NCBI GenBank assembly: GCA_003232445.1
Contig: QIJM01000074.1
Location: 1-8,161 of the forward strand
Source: Paraglaciecola arctica
GTDB lineage: Bacteria; Pseudomonadota; Gammaproteobacteria; Enterobacterales; Alteromonadaceae
DNA: 8,161 nt
Reading direction: 5' to 3'
Part shown: one piece after another, positions 1 through 5,350 of the stretch
How positions within the stretch are numbered: position 1 is the first letter of the stretch
Layout: each line of letters opens with the position of its first letter
Program-made: the position numbers and the translations under genes
Notes under the pieces: model-generated
Database searches by the model: none
What the model was told of the DNA's origin: nothing
The model's input: the letters and a program-made list of their open reading frames with translations, nothing else

Positions 1-45
1 ATCGGGCGAAGCAGCCTGAGCTACAGTTTAATTATAGGAAGTTAA

Positions 46-513
46 ATGAATAATTACTTTGATTTGATTGCGATTGGCGGCGGTAGCGGTGGTCTCGCTG
101 TCGCTGAAACGGCAGCACAGCTTGGTAAACGCGTTGCGATAATTGAACCATCACCAATGGGTGGTACCTGTGTTAATAATGGATGCGTTCCCAAAAAGAT
201 CATGTGGATTGCGGCTAATCTTGCTTATGCAGTAGACGATGCTACGGATTTTGGGGTACCTGTCAAGCGTGGTAAAACCCAATGGCAAAAGTTGGTTGTG
301 GCTCGCGAACAGTATATCGCTAAGATTAACCAATATTGGGATAGTTATGTCAGTGATAATGGCATAAGCCGAATTAACGGGTCGGCAACGTTTGTTAATG
401 CCAATACGATTAGTGTCGATGGTGAGCAATACAGCGCAGACCATATTGTGATCGCCACTGGCGGGCATCCCAAGCGCGCGGATATTCCGGGCGCTGAGTT
501 AGCCGGGCGCTGA
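46..513 (+). pseudogene. gor: Glutathione reductase, N-terminal part of a frameshifted gene
   Basis: This is the FAD-binding half of glutathione-disulfide reductase, the cytosolic flavoenzyme that regenerates GSH from GSSG with NADPH. An FAD dinucleotide-binding GGGSGG lies at residues 11-16 and E34 sits at the end of the second strand. The redox-active disulfide C42/C47 lies in GGTCVNNGCVPKK, which is the glutathione reductase form of the motif. The ATG at 46 is preceded by AGGAAG (36-41). The reading frame runs correctly to DIPGAEL and then stops at TGA 511-513, because a 16-bp tandem duplication (487-518) shifts the frame. The rest of the enzyme continues in the next frame at 521-1447. With one repeat copy removed the gene would encode 461 residues, close to the roughly 450 of E. 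coli Gor. As written, this half lacks the NADPH and interface domains and should be inactive. A sequencing or assembly error at the repeat is the main alternative. Confidence 0.9.
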
Positions 514-518
514 GTTAG
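487..518 (+). repeat. Perfect 16-bp tandem duplication that breaks gor
   Basis: The unit CCGGGCGCTGAGTTAG occurs twice back to back (487-502 and 503-518). Sixteen is not a multiple of three, so the second copy moves the frame by +1 and brings TGA 511-513 into frame. Deleting either copy restores the continuous reading DIPGAELGLTSDDFF, which matches the known Gor family in this segment. Precise slippage or recombination between the copies could restore the gene. Confidence 0.95.
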
Positions 519-520
519 GC

Positions 521-1447
521 TTGACGTCGGATGATTTTTTTAACCTCAATCAACAACCCGAGCGTGTTGCGATTATCGGTGGAGGTTATATCGCTGTCGA
601 ACTGGCTGGTGTACTCGCTGCGTTGGGAAGTGAAGTTTCATTGATTGTACGAGGGGAGAGGTTGCTGTCCCATTTCGATCCTATGATCAGCGAGATATTG
701 ACGTTGGAGATGCAAAAACAGGGAATCGATATGAAATTCTCGCAATCTGTTGTCGCCCTATCAAAAAACTTGGAAGGGGTTAGATTGGAGACCGGACAAG
801 GAAAAATTGCAACGCCGTTTGATTGCGTTATTTGGGCGGTAGGGCGAACGCCGAATACCTTGTCAATGAATTTAGACCAGGCGGGTGTAGAAACATTTTC
901 AGGTGGCTTTGTTGGTGTTGACGACTATGAAAATACCAATGTCCCCGGAATTTATGCGATCGGTGATGTTACTGGAAAAAAATCTTTGACCCCGGTGGCC
1001 ATTAATGCCGGCCGAAAACTGGCAGCGCGTCTGTTTAATGATAAAACACATAGTAAAACTGACTATGAAAACATTCCCAGCGTGGTGTTTACCCACCCGC
1101 CTATTGGCACAGTCGGTTTAAACGAGAACGAAGCGATTGAGCAGTATGGTCAAGATGTACGAATTTATAAAAGTCAGTTTACCCCGATGCGGTATGCGTT
1201 GTCTGCGCATGCGAGTACAGCGGCGATGAAATTGATTTGTGTCGGTAACGAGGAGAAAATTGTGGGTATCCATATTATCGGCGACGGTGCTGATGAAATG
1301 TTACAAGGATTTGCGGTGGCATTAAAAATGGGTGCTCACAAGCGTGATTTTGATAATACCATGGCCATTCATCCGTGTAGTGCCGAAGAGCTAGTGACGA
1401 TGAAGGCGACCGAGCATTTACCGGGATTTGATCAGGATGGTGTCTAG
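521..1447 (+). pseudogene. gor: Glutathione reductase, C-terminal part (NADPH and dimer domains)
   Basis: This continues gor in the +1 frame after the duplication. IIGGGYIAVELAGV is the second Rossmann motif (NADPH). AIGDVTG is the second FAD contact. VVFTHPPIGTVGL starts the dimer-interface domain, and MAIHPCSAEE near the end carries the His-Glu acid/base pair that the partner subunit contributes to the disulfide. The first possible start in this frame is TTG 521, with no ribosome-binding site of its own, so independent translation is unlikely and a lone C-terminal half would have no redox disulfide. In the 2'-phosphate pocket, the E. coli segment VRKHAPLR reads VRGERLLS here. The first Arg is kept, the position of E. 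coli R204 is Ser, and a Glu stands where E. coli has H200. This could alter coenzyme preference. Stop TAG 1445-1447 lies in the end of the downstream palindromic element. Confidence 0.88.
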
Positions 1448-1679
1448 TGCTCCGCCAAATTAATTTTTCACACAAAGCCTGTATATCCGTAGCCCGGACT
1501 TCGCGCAGCGAACGCCGGGGAAAATATAACGCTCTTAGATTCAAGCAAAACCCTGCAACCCCTTTGACACATCCGGCTTAGTTATTGCGATCCTATTCGT
1601 TCCCCCGGCGTTCGCTGCGCGAAGTCCGGGCTACGGGTTCAATTAACTAAGTGAAAAGATTAATTGGGCTGACCACTAG
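1444..1679. mobile_element. MITE-like element with long inverted ends and CTAG flanks
   Basis: The whole gor-marR gap is nearly symmetric. The left end (TGCTCCGCCAAATTAAT then TTTTTCAC, 1448-1471) matches the reverse complement of the right end (TGGTCAGCCCAATTAAT then CTTTTCAC, about 1651-1675) with a few mismatches and one gap. Further in lies a perfect 34-bp inverted repeat. CTAG stands at both borders (1444-1447 and 1676-1679), as expected of a 4-bp target duplication. There is no coding sequence inside. This is the structure of a non-autonomous transposable element. The CTAG-type duplication would fit mobilisation by some IS5-group transposases, but that is inference. An alternative is a REP doublet grown by local rearrangement. 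Confidence 0.65.
1487..1636. repeat. REP-like palindrome pair (perfect 34-bp inverted repeat)
   Basis: CCGTAGCCCGGACTTCGCGC and onward (1487-1520) is the exact reverse complement of 1603-1636. Each arm is itself a hairpin, with CCCGG/CCGGG and TTCGC/GCGAA stems, a two-base mismatch between them and a GCA loop. The GTAGCCCGG...CCGGG form is typical of REP-type repeats in gammaproteobacteria. Placed between converging genes, the pair could also stop or protect both transcripts. No T-tract follows, so a standard intrinsic terminator is not evident. Confidence 0.8.
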
Positions 1680-2143
1680 TCTATTGCGTCCTCAAACTCG
1701 TTTACAATATCGCGTAATGACGTAAGCAAGGTATGCAAACGCTGTTTGCCAATACGCTGTGAACAGCGTTTTTCGATGTCGTCCATGATGGCAAAACTCT
1801 GTTTCATTAAATCTAGCCCCGTTGCCGTGAATTCAAGTTTTACTGCACGCCTGTCAGTTTTACTGCGTGTTCTTTTTATGTATTTCAACCTAACCAGTTC
1901 GTCTGCCAGTCGACCCATTGCCTGTTTGCTTATGCCGGCACGTTGAGCAACAAGGGTCAGGCCGTTTCCATCGAGGTCAAGGTTAGACAAGAGAGCGGTG
2001 TGGGTTGAGCTCAGTTGTGTAAAGCCACTGCGGTGCAGTCCGGCTACAATCGCGGTATTGATAATGCGTGATGTACGAAGCAAGCGCTGCCGTAAGTTGT
2101 TCTCTCTTCGGTGGTTTAATTGGGATAACGAATTTTCACTCAT
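1676..2143 (-). CDS. MarR-family winged-helix transcriptional regulator
   Basis: A 155-residue protein of the usual MarR size. An N-terminal dimerisation helix (about 15-40) is followed by a winged helix-turn-helix at roughly 60-105. The recognition helix lies in GISKQAMGRLADELVRLKYI, and the family signature DRRAVKLEFTATG (from D97) forms the wing. C-terminal helices at 110-155 complete the dimer interface. The only cysteine is C127, in KRCSQR, so simple two-cysteine sensing is not obvious. MarR proteins usually repress a divergent gene and release DNA on binding a phenol, electrophile or oxidant. Here the divergent gene is a small cupin 81 bp away, and the gap holds a palindrome, which points to control of that gene and self-control. 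The ATG at 2143 has only a distant GGGAG (2156-2160 on the complement) as ribosome-binding site. The stop codon TAG comes from the symmetric end of the palindromic element. The ligand is unknown. Confidence 0.88.
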   Translation of the reverse strand: MSENSLSQLNHRRENNLRQRLLRTSRIINTAIVAGLHRSGFTQLSSTHTALLSNLDLDGNGLTLVAQRAGISKQAMGRLADELVRLKYIKRTRSKTDRRAVKLEFTATGLDLMKQSFAIMDDIEKRCSQRIGKQRLHTLLTSLRDIVNEFEDAID

Positions 2144-2165
2144 AATATCTATTGACTCCCGGGCA

Positions 2166-2204
2166 TTGCTTATATGGTCACCTAAGGTTACTATATCATA
2201 AGCA
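2166..2204 (+). promoter_or_regulatory. Candidate cupin promoter overlapped by MarR operator palindrome
   Basis: TTGCTT (2166-2171), a 17-bp spacer and TACTAT (2189-2194) make a fair -35/-10 pair for the cupin-tag genes. GTCACCTAAGGTTAC (2177-2191) is a 15-bp palindrome centred on A2184 with one mismatched pair, inside the spacer and touching the -10. An outer pair TGCTTAT (2167-2173) and ATAAGCA (2198-2204) surrounds it. A MarR dimer bound here would block polymerase. The reverse strand reads TATAAG (2174-2169), a possible -10 for marR. Binding is inferred from position and symmetry only. Confidence 0.55.
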
Positions 2205-2224
2205 GCCTATTTAGGAGAAGAATA

Positions 2225-2566
2225 ATGATTCAGCAAGCTAAGCAAACGTTTAACGATATGGCAACTTGTGACTGGAAGCCATTCGGCGAAATGAATGGTG
2301 TAAATTTCGTGCCCTTGGCTGAGCCTGTACCCGAAGGCTCGATACACCGGGCCAAATTGTCAAAAGGAACGGTAATTCCGCCGCATACCCACCCCGCAAA
2401 CGAATATGTTTTTGTCGTTGCAGGCGTAGTGGAAACAGGCGGCAGGCGTTGCGAGACAGGTACCTTTTGGATAACCCCGGCAGGTTGCAGACAGGGACCG
2501 CATATCGCGATAACCGATGTAGAGATTTTAACGATTAGGCTTGGCGCGCTTGGCGAATTTGAATAG
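2225..2566 (+). CDS. Single-domain cupin protein (metal-binding beta barrel)
   Basis: A 113-residue single-cupin protein. Cupin motif 1, G(X)5HXH(X)3E(X)6G, is met exactly by G48 to G67 with ligands H54, H56 and E60. Motif 2 begins GTFWITPAG (79-87), with H93 as the likely fourth metal ligand. There is no signal peptide, so it is cytosolic. Small cupins of this kind resemble the C-terminal domain of ChrR-type anti-sigma factors and stand-alone stress cupins. The substrate, if any, cannot be read from the sequence. The start at ATG 2225 is set by AGGAGA (2213-2218). The gene is divergent from marR and ends 3 bp before the ATG of tag, so the two are probably cotranscribed and translationally coupled. 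A decayed copy of its 3' end lies at 4442-4549. Confidence 0.85.
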   Translation: MIQQAKQTFNDMATCDWKPFGEMNGVNFVPLAEPVPEGSIHRAKLSKGTVIPPHTHPANEYVFVVAGVVETGGRRCETGTFWITPAGCRQGPHIAITDVEILTIRLGALGEFE

Positions 2567-2569
2567 TTG

Positions 2570-3160
2570 ATGGCATCAATAAAAAAACCAAAACGTTGTG
2601 AGTGGGTAAAAGACAATTTTCTCGAACAAGAATATCATGATCATGAGTGGGGCGTACCTGTCTACGATGATAGGGTGCTGTTTGAGTTTCTTATTCTGGA
2701 AGGAGCACAAGCTGGTTTGAGTTGGTCGACAATATTAAACAAACGCGAAGGGTATTGAAAAGCGTTTGATAATTTTGAGGTAAAAAAAATTGCACGATAT
2801 TCTGATACACGAATAGCAAAACTGTTAGATAACGCTAAAATTGTCCGTAATAAACTGAAAATTAACGCGACGATTACCAATGCAAAATGTTTTATCGAAG
2901 TTCAGAAAGAACACGGCAGTTTTAGTGAATATATCTGGGGTTTTGTTGATAATAAGACTATTCAGAATAAATGGAAGTCACTAAAAAAAATTCCGTCTTC
3001 GACCGAACTATCGAATTTAATCAGTAAGGACTTAAAGAAAAAAGGATTTAAATTTATTGGTTCAACGATTATTTATGCGTATATGCAGGCGATAGGGATG
3101 GTCAACGATCATGTCACCAGTTGTTTTCGATATAAGGAAATAAAAAGTTGGAAGTCTTAA
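2570..3160 (+). pseudogene. tag: DNA-3-methyladenine glycosylase I with in-frame TGA
   Basis: Tag removes 3-methyladenine from alkylated DNA. The same frame reads through the whole family length (196 codons against 187 in E. coli), interrupted only by TGA 2756-2758 at codon 63. The segment reads NKREGY-stop-KAFDNFEV, and relatives have KRENYR at this place, so a CGA to TGA transition is the simplest origin. Everything else needed is present: zinc ligands C10, H23, H181 and C185, catalytic Glu E44 in LEGAQAGLSW, and the C-terminal LKKKGFKFIGSTIIYAYMQA segment. Nearby genes use TGA as a normal stop (antitoxin at 4932-4934), so a reassigned code is unlikely. Without readthrough the product is a 62-residue stub. 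The ATG at 2570 is preferred over TTG 2567. The gene lies 3 bp after the cupin stop. The intact remainder suggests recent loss, or a base-call error. Confidence 0.9.
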
Positions 3161-3262
3161 TTTCCCACCTAGAAGATCGAACCGATAATCCGATAGCCCA
3201 GGCCGACTAATTTCGATCGATGGGCCACAAAAGTTTTTGTCACTGTGTGTGGTATCACTATT

Positions 3263-3373
3263 TTATTTGGTACCCAAACCCAGAGTCGACCTCACCTGCT
3301 CCCACTGTGCCTTTGTCCAGCCGGGCGTTAGGTATCCATTGACCCGAAAAATCCAGGGACACCAAAAAATCTA
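3263..3373 (-). pseudogene. Short decayed coding remnant, VRSTLGLG type
   Basis: Read on the minus strand, this stretch gives WIFRVNGYLTPGWTKAQWEQ followed by VRSTLGLGTK and a stop at 3263-3265, with an in-frame stop upstream. It has protein-like composition, and a second remnant on the plus strand (6203-6310) reads GYLSTQSPLWKRVRLTLGLG, sharing GYL, W, VR and TLGLG in register. The DNA match is strongest at 3276-3292 against the complement of 6242-6258 (16 of 17 bases). Both lie beside GGGACACC-ended repeats, so I infer a piece of the mobile element that spread those repeats. The family is not recognised. Confidence 0.35.
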
Positions 3374-3397
3374 GAAACACCCGCTAAAGAAAATCCA

Positions 3398-3489
3398 GGG
3401 ACACCAGCTAATTGTATGTAGAAAATTAATCGCGTTCAACAAAGATTGACATAGGCATTGTGATTAATTTGAAATTATATGGGTGTCCC
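3398..3489 (+). repeat. GGGACACCC-ended interspersed repeat, copy A
   Basis: This runs from GGGACACCAGCTAATT to ATGGGTGTCCC (92 bp). It shares with copies B and C the order CTAATTGTA-GTAG, TAAT-C-CGTTCAACAAA, ATTGACAT, then AATTTGAAATTA before the right end. It lacks the roughly 20-base TTTTTGC-GGG-CT-GTTT segment present in B and C, so it is the shortest copy. ATGAATT follows directly, as in copy C. It lies 42 bp downstream of the stop of the CpxP-like gene on the other strand. Confidence 0.85.
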
Positions 3490-3531
3490 ATGAATTACCA
3501 TTTAAAAGTTAAGCCGCATAGCAAACCGCTA

Positions 3532-4029
3532 TTAGTGATGAAAATGTCGTCTTTTGCCCTTAAATGCTTTCTTAATTAGATACATATCAAACATTACCTG
3601 TTGCTCACTGGTTAAAATTTTTCTAACTGCTATTTTAAAATCAATTTTTGATAATATTATCTTCTTTTTAAGCGCGAGCAACTCATCAACATTCTTGTTG
3701 ATTTTAGATTTATCAGGAGAAGCGGATGTGACTAATATTATAAGCTGTAACTTACTTTTTTTCATATCTGCTTTCAGCAATAGTTTTTTCTTCTTATAGT
3801 CAAGTTTTAGCTTGTAGTATTTGGAATGTTGGTCCTTCGACATTAAACGTTTCCATGTGTGGCCATGATGATAGCGCCCATGCATCCCATGCATCCCATG
3901 CATATTCATTTTACCATGCGCGCCGTGACCTTCTGGAGGTTTGGCAATAAGTTGCGATGAAACAAATATTGTACCGATCAAAAATAGTGTTGAAAGTAAC
4001 AAAGGCTTTATCTTATTTCTACTCATCAT
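3532..4029 (-). CDS. His/Met-rich CpxP/Spy-like periplasmic protein, possible metal sensor or chaperone
   Basis: With the start at ATG 4029 the protein has 165 residues. AGGAAGG lies five bases upstream and fixes this start; a longer reading to 4095 only adds residues ahead of the signal peptide. MMSRNKIKPLLLSTLFLIGT and on to the SSQLIA-KPP junction is a typical Sec signal, so the product is periplasmic. The mature N-terminus is packed with metal-type ligands (HGAHGKMNMHGMHGMHGRYH), and the C-terminus ends RRHFHH. The rest is basic helix, with ILTSEQQVMFDMYLI matching the LTxxQ motif of the CpxP/Spy/ZraP family. An earlier MSKDQHSKYYKL may be the partner motif. Such proteins act as envelope chaperones or as Cu, Zn, Ni or Co sensors. 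No two-component system or metal pump is adjacent, so the role is inferred from composition alone. Confidence 0.75.
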   Translation of the reverse strand: MMSRNKIKPLLLSTLFLIGTIFVSSQLIAKPPEGHGAHGKMNMHGMHGMHGRYHHGHTWKRLMSKDQHSKYYKLKLDYKKKKLLLKADMKKSKLQLIILVTSASPDKSKINKNVDELLALKKKIILSKIDFKIAVRKILTSEQQVMFDMYLIKKAFKGKRRHFHH

Positions 4030-4096
4030 CACGTCCTTCCTATTAAAAGGAATATTAATTAAATATATGTGTGTGTATTCGAATAATAGAATCAAT

Positions 4097-4105
4097 ATTA
4101 TAGCA
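4097..4105 (-). promoter_or_regulatory. Extended -10 promoter for the CpxP-like gene
   Basis: On the minus strand 4105-4097 reads TGCTATAAT, a perfect extended -10 (TGnTATAAT). The -35 region 17 bp upstream (CTATAA) is weak, which is acceptable for an extended -10. Transcription would start near 4090, giving a leader of about 60 bases before ATG 4029. Confidence 0.55.
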
Positions 4106-4277
4106 TGGCTAAGTATAGTTTATAGCGCCTTACTAAAAAATAATATTTTTGCAATAATATTGAAATCTGATGCATACATTATTTTAATCTTATATAAATA
4201 GTTTTTAGCTAAAGTGCCCAGAAATTATAAGACTCCAAGGACCTCATTTCCTTTCCACGTTTGAACTTCATAATCGA

Positions 4278-4391
4278 GGGACACCCACTAATTGTAAGTA
4301 GAAAATTAATCCCGTTCAACAAAAATTGACATTGGTATTGTGATTGATTTTTTGCCGGGTCTAGTTTGATTCGAAATTATACGGGTGACCC
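4278..4391 (+). repeat. GGGACACCC-ended interspersed repeat, copy B
   Basis: A 114-bp copy in the same direction as A and C. It starts GGGACACCCACTAATTGTAA and ends ACGGGTGACCC, followed by CATGAATG. The right end carries one change (GGGTGACCC) that weakens the match of the two ends. It keeps the internal TTTTTTGCCGGGTCTAGTTT segment missing from A. ATTGACAT near the middle is shared by all copies and resembles a -35 box, but no matching -10 is conserved. Confidence 0.88.
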
Positions 4392-4441
4392 ATGAATGGA
4401 ACACTAGTTTCTGTATTGCTAACCTTTTTACTTCTAAATAT

Positions 4442-4549
4442 TGGAAACAGGCGGCAGAGTGTGTTTTGGATGACGCGAGTTGGCAGGAGTAGGATGTGGC
4501 GATAATAGATGTAGAGATTGTAGCGATTAGGCTTGGTGTATTTGTATAG
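4442..4549 (+). pseudogene. Decayed 3' fragment of the cupin gene
   Basis: This is a degenerate second copy of the last part of the cupin at 2225-2566. GGAAACAGGCGGCAG (4443-4457) is identical to 2431-2445. GATAATAGATGTAGAGATTG and the following TAGCGATTAGGCTTGG (4501-4536) match GATAACCGATGTAGAGATTT and TAACGATTAGGCTTGG in the intact gene. Both end in TAG after a TTTG-A/T context. Between these blocks there are small deletions and substitutions that break the frame. The first half of the gene, including the metal-binding motif, is absent. It lies about 50 bp past repeat copy B, so a repeat-mediated duplication followed by decay is plausible. Confidence 0.8.
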
Positions 4550-4629
4550 TAGGGGGGGGTTAGCGAGTAAAAAATAAATATAAAACAATGGGTTGAAATT
4601 CAGTCGCACTCTATAATCATTATAACTAA

Positions 4630-4664
4630 TCTAGCCAGTCTAGATTTTTTAGACTATACTAGTC
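4630..4664 (+). promoter_or_regulatory. Promoter and operator of the toxin-antitoxin pair
   Basis: AGTCTA (4637-4642) and TAGACT (4650-4655) form a perfect 6+6 inverted repeat, followed by the palindrome ACTAGT (4658-4663). TAGCCA (4632-4637) and TATACT (4655-4660) with a 17-bp spacer are a reasonable -35/-10, so the inverted repeat fills the spacer. Phd/YefM antitoxins typically bind such palindromes and repress their own operon. AGGGG at 4678-4682 serves the antitoxin ATG. Confidence 0.6.
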
Positions 4665-4688
4665 ATATATTTTGATCAGGGGTTTTCT

Positions 4689-4934
4689 ATGAGTTGGCAA
4701 CTACAGGATGCTAAAAACAGGTTTAGTCAGTTAGTAAAGCTAGCTGAATCTAAGGGTCCGCAAATAATAACGGTACGTGGGCAAGAATCTGTTGTGGTTA
4801 TTTCAGTTAAAGAATATAAAAAGCTAATCACAAAAAAAGGATCATTGGTGGATTTTATGCGAAATTCGCCAATGTCAGATGTTGATCTTGATTTAGAGAG
4901 GTCAAAGAGTAAAGGGCGAAATGTTAGTTTATGA
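4689..4934 (+). CDS. Phd/YefM-type antitoxin
   Basis: An 81-residue protein with the Phd/YefM fold at its N-terminus. MSWQLQDAKNRFSQLVKLAE matches the usual opening, in which a short strand and helix make the DNA-binding dimer. It is followed by GPQIITVRGQESVVVISVKE, the strand-turn-strand, and then the EYKKL helix. The charged tail from about residue 52 (GSLVDFMRNSPMSDVDLDLE) is the likely toxin-wrapping segment, disordered when free. It would neutralise the neighbouring ribonuclease and repress its own promoter. AGGGG at 4678-4682 supports the ATG at 4689. The stop TGA 4932-4934 overlaps the toxin start in ATGA, so the two are translationally coupled with the antitoxin first, as is usual for type II modules. 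Confidence 0.92.
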   Translation: MSWQLQDAKNRFSQLVKLAESKGPQIITVRGQESVVVISVKEYKKLITKKGSLVDFMRNSPMSDVDLDLERSKSKGRNVSL

Positions 4935-5350
4935 ACTATTTGTTGGATACGAATATAATATCTGAAATAAGGAAATCAGATGCAAGCCCTAAAGTAGTCG
5001 AGTGGATTTCACAAATGCAAGAGGATCGACTATATCTGAGTATTGTAACCTTGGGCGAAATACAAAAAGGGATTACTAAATTACCGCAATCTAAAAAGAA
5101 AACAAAACTTCAAGTTTGGCTAAATGATGTTTTACCGCGACGATTCACCGGTCGCATATTGTCGATAGGGGTGGATACAATGCTAGAGTGGGGAAACTTA
5201 CTGGGAGAAGCTGAAAATAAAGGTATGCCATTGCCTGTTGTAGATGCGTTAATCGCCGCTATTGCGATAGAACACAATCTTGTTGTCGTGACCCGAAACA
5301 CAGATGATTATAAGATGATGCCAGTTAAGTTATTAAATCCGTATACTTAA
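4931..5350 (+). CDS. vapC: VapC-family PIN-domain toxin ribonuclease
   Basis: A 139-residue PIN-domain protein of normal VapC length. The acidic metal-binding residues are in place: D6 in LLDTNIISE, E43 in TLGEIQKG, D105 in PVVDALIAA and D125 in TRNTDDY. The family cleaves RNA, most often initiator tRNA or the 23S sarcin-ricin loop, with Mg2+ or Mn2+; the target of this member cannot be read from sequence. It overlaps the antitoxin by four bases (ATGA). All key residues and the full length are present, so it is probably active and held by the antitoxin. The pair likely stabilises this accessory stretch. A decayed copy of the last coding bases and following DNA is seen at about 7861-7918. Confidence 0.93.
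   Translation: MNYLLDTNIISEIRKSDASPKVVEWISQMQEDRLYLSIVTLGEIQKGITKLPQSKKKTKLQVWLNDVLPRRFTGRILSIGVDTMLEWGNLLGEAENKGMPLPVVDALIAAIAIEHNLVVVTRNTDDYKMMPVKLLNPYT

Larger units (their letters stand above)
3161..3531. other. Gene-free interval with repeat ends and a mobile-element remnant
   Basis: No intact gene is visible between tag and the CpxP-like gene. The first 100 bases show nothing recognisable. From 3263 onward it holds a small minus-strand coding remnant, a 17-bp direct repeat AAAATCCAGGGACACCA at 3348-3364 and 3390-3406, a stray CACCCGCTAA (3379-3388), and one full GGGACACC-ended element (3398-3489). The doubled ends suggest an element inserted into, or deleted from, another of its kind. 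Confidence 0.6.
4096..4688. other. Long AT-rich interval with repeat copy B and a cupin fragment
   Basis: No intact gene lies between the CpxP-like promoter and the antitoxin. The interval holds that promoter, repeat copy B (4278-4391), a decayed cupin 3' end (4442-4549), a run of nine Gs (4551-4559), and the toxin-antitoxin operator (4630-4664). The rest (about 4106-4270 and 4560-4625) shows nothing recognisable. A minus-strand open frame across 4361-4609 runs antiparallel to the repeat and the fragment and is not a gene. Confidence 0.6.

Noticed and set aside
151..468. Open frame on the minus strand inside gor
   Set aside because: It lies antiparallel to strongly conserved Gor coding sequence and has no family features.
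2756..2758. TGA recoded as an amino acid genome-wide
   Set aside because: TGG is used for Trp throughout and TGA ends the antitoxin normally at 4932-4934; no Sec context is visible.
3161..3240. tRNA-like T-loop GGTTCGATC on the minus strand
   Set aside because: The flanking bases do not pair into T-arm or acceptor stems.
3518..3532. ATAGC/GCTAT hairpin as terminator of the CpxP-like gene
   Set aside because: Five pairs only, overlapping the stop codon, and no T-run follows on the minus strand.
4361..4609. Minus-strand open frame of 82 codons
   Set aside because: It spans repeat copy B and the decayed cupin fragment; composition is low-complexity and there is no ribosome-binding site.
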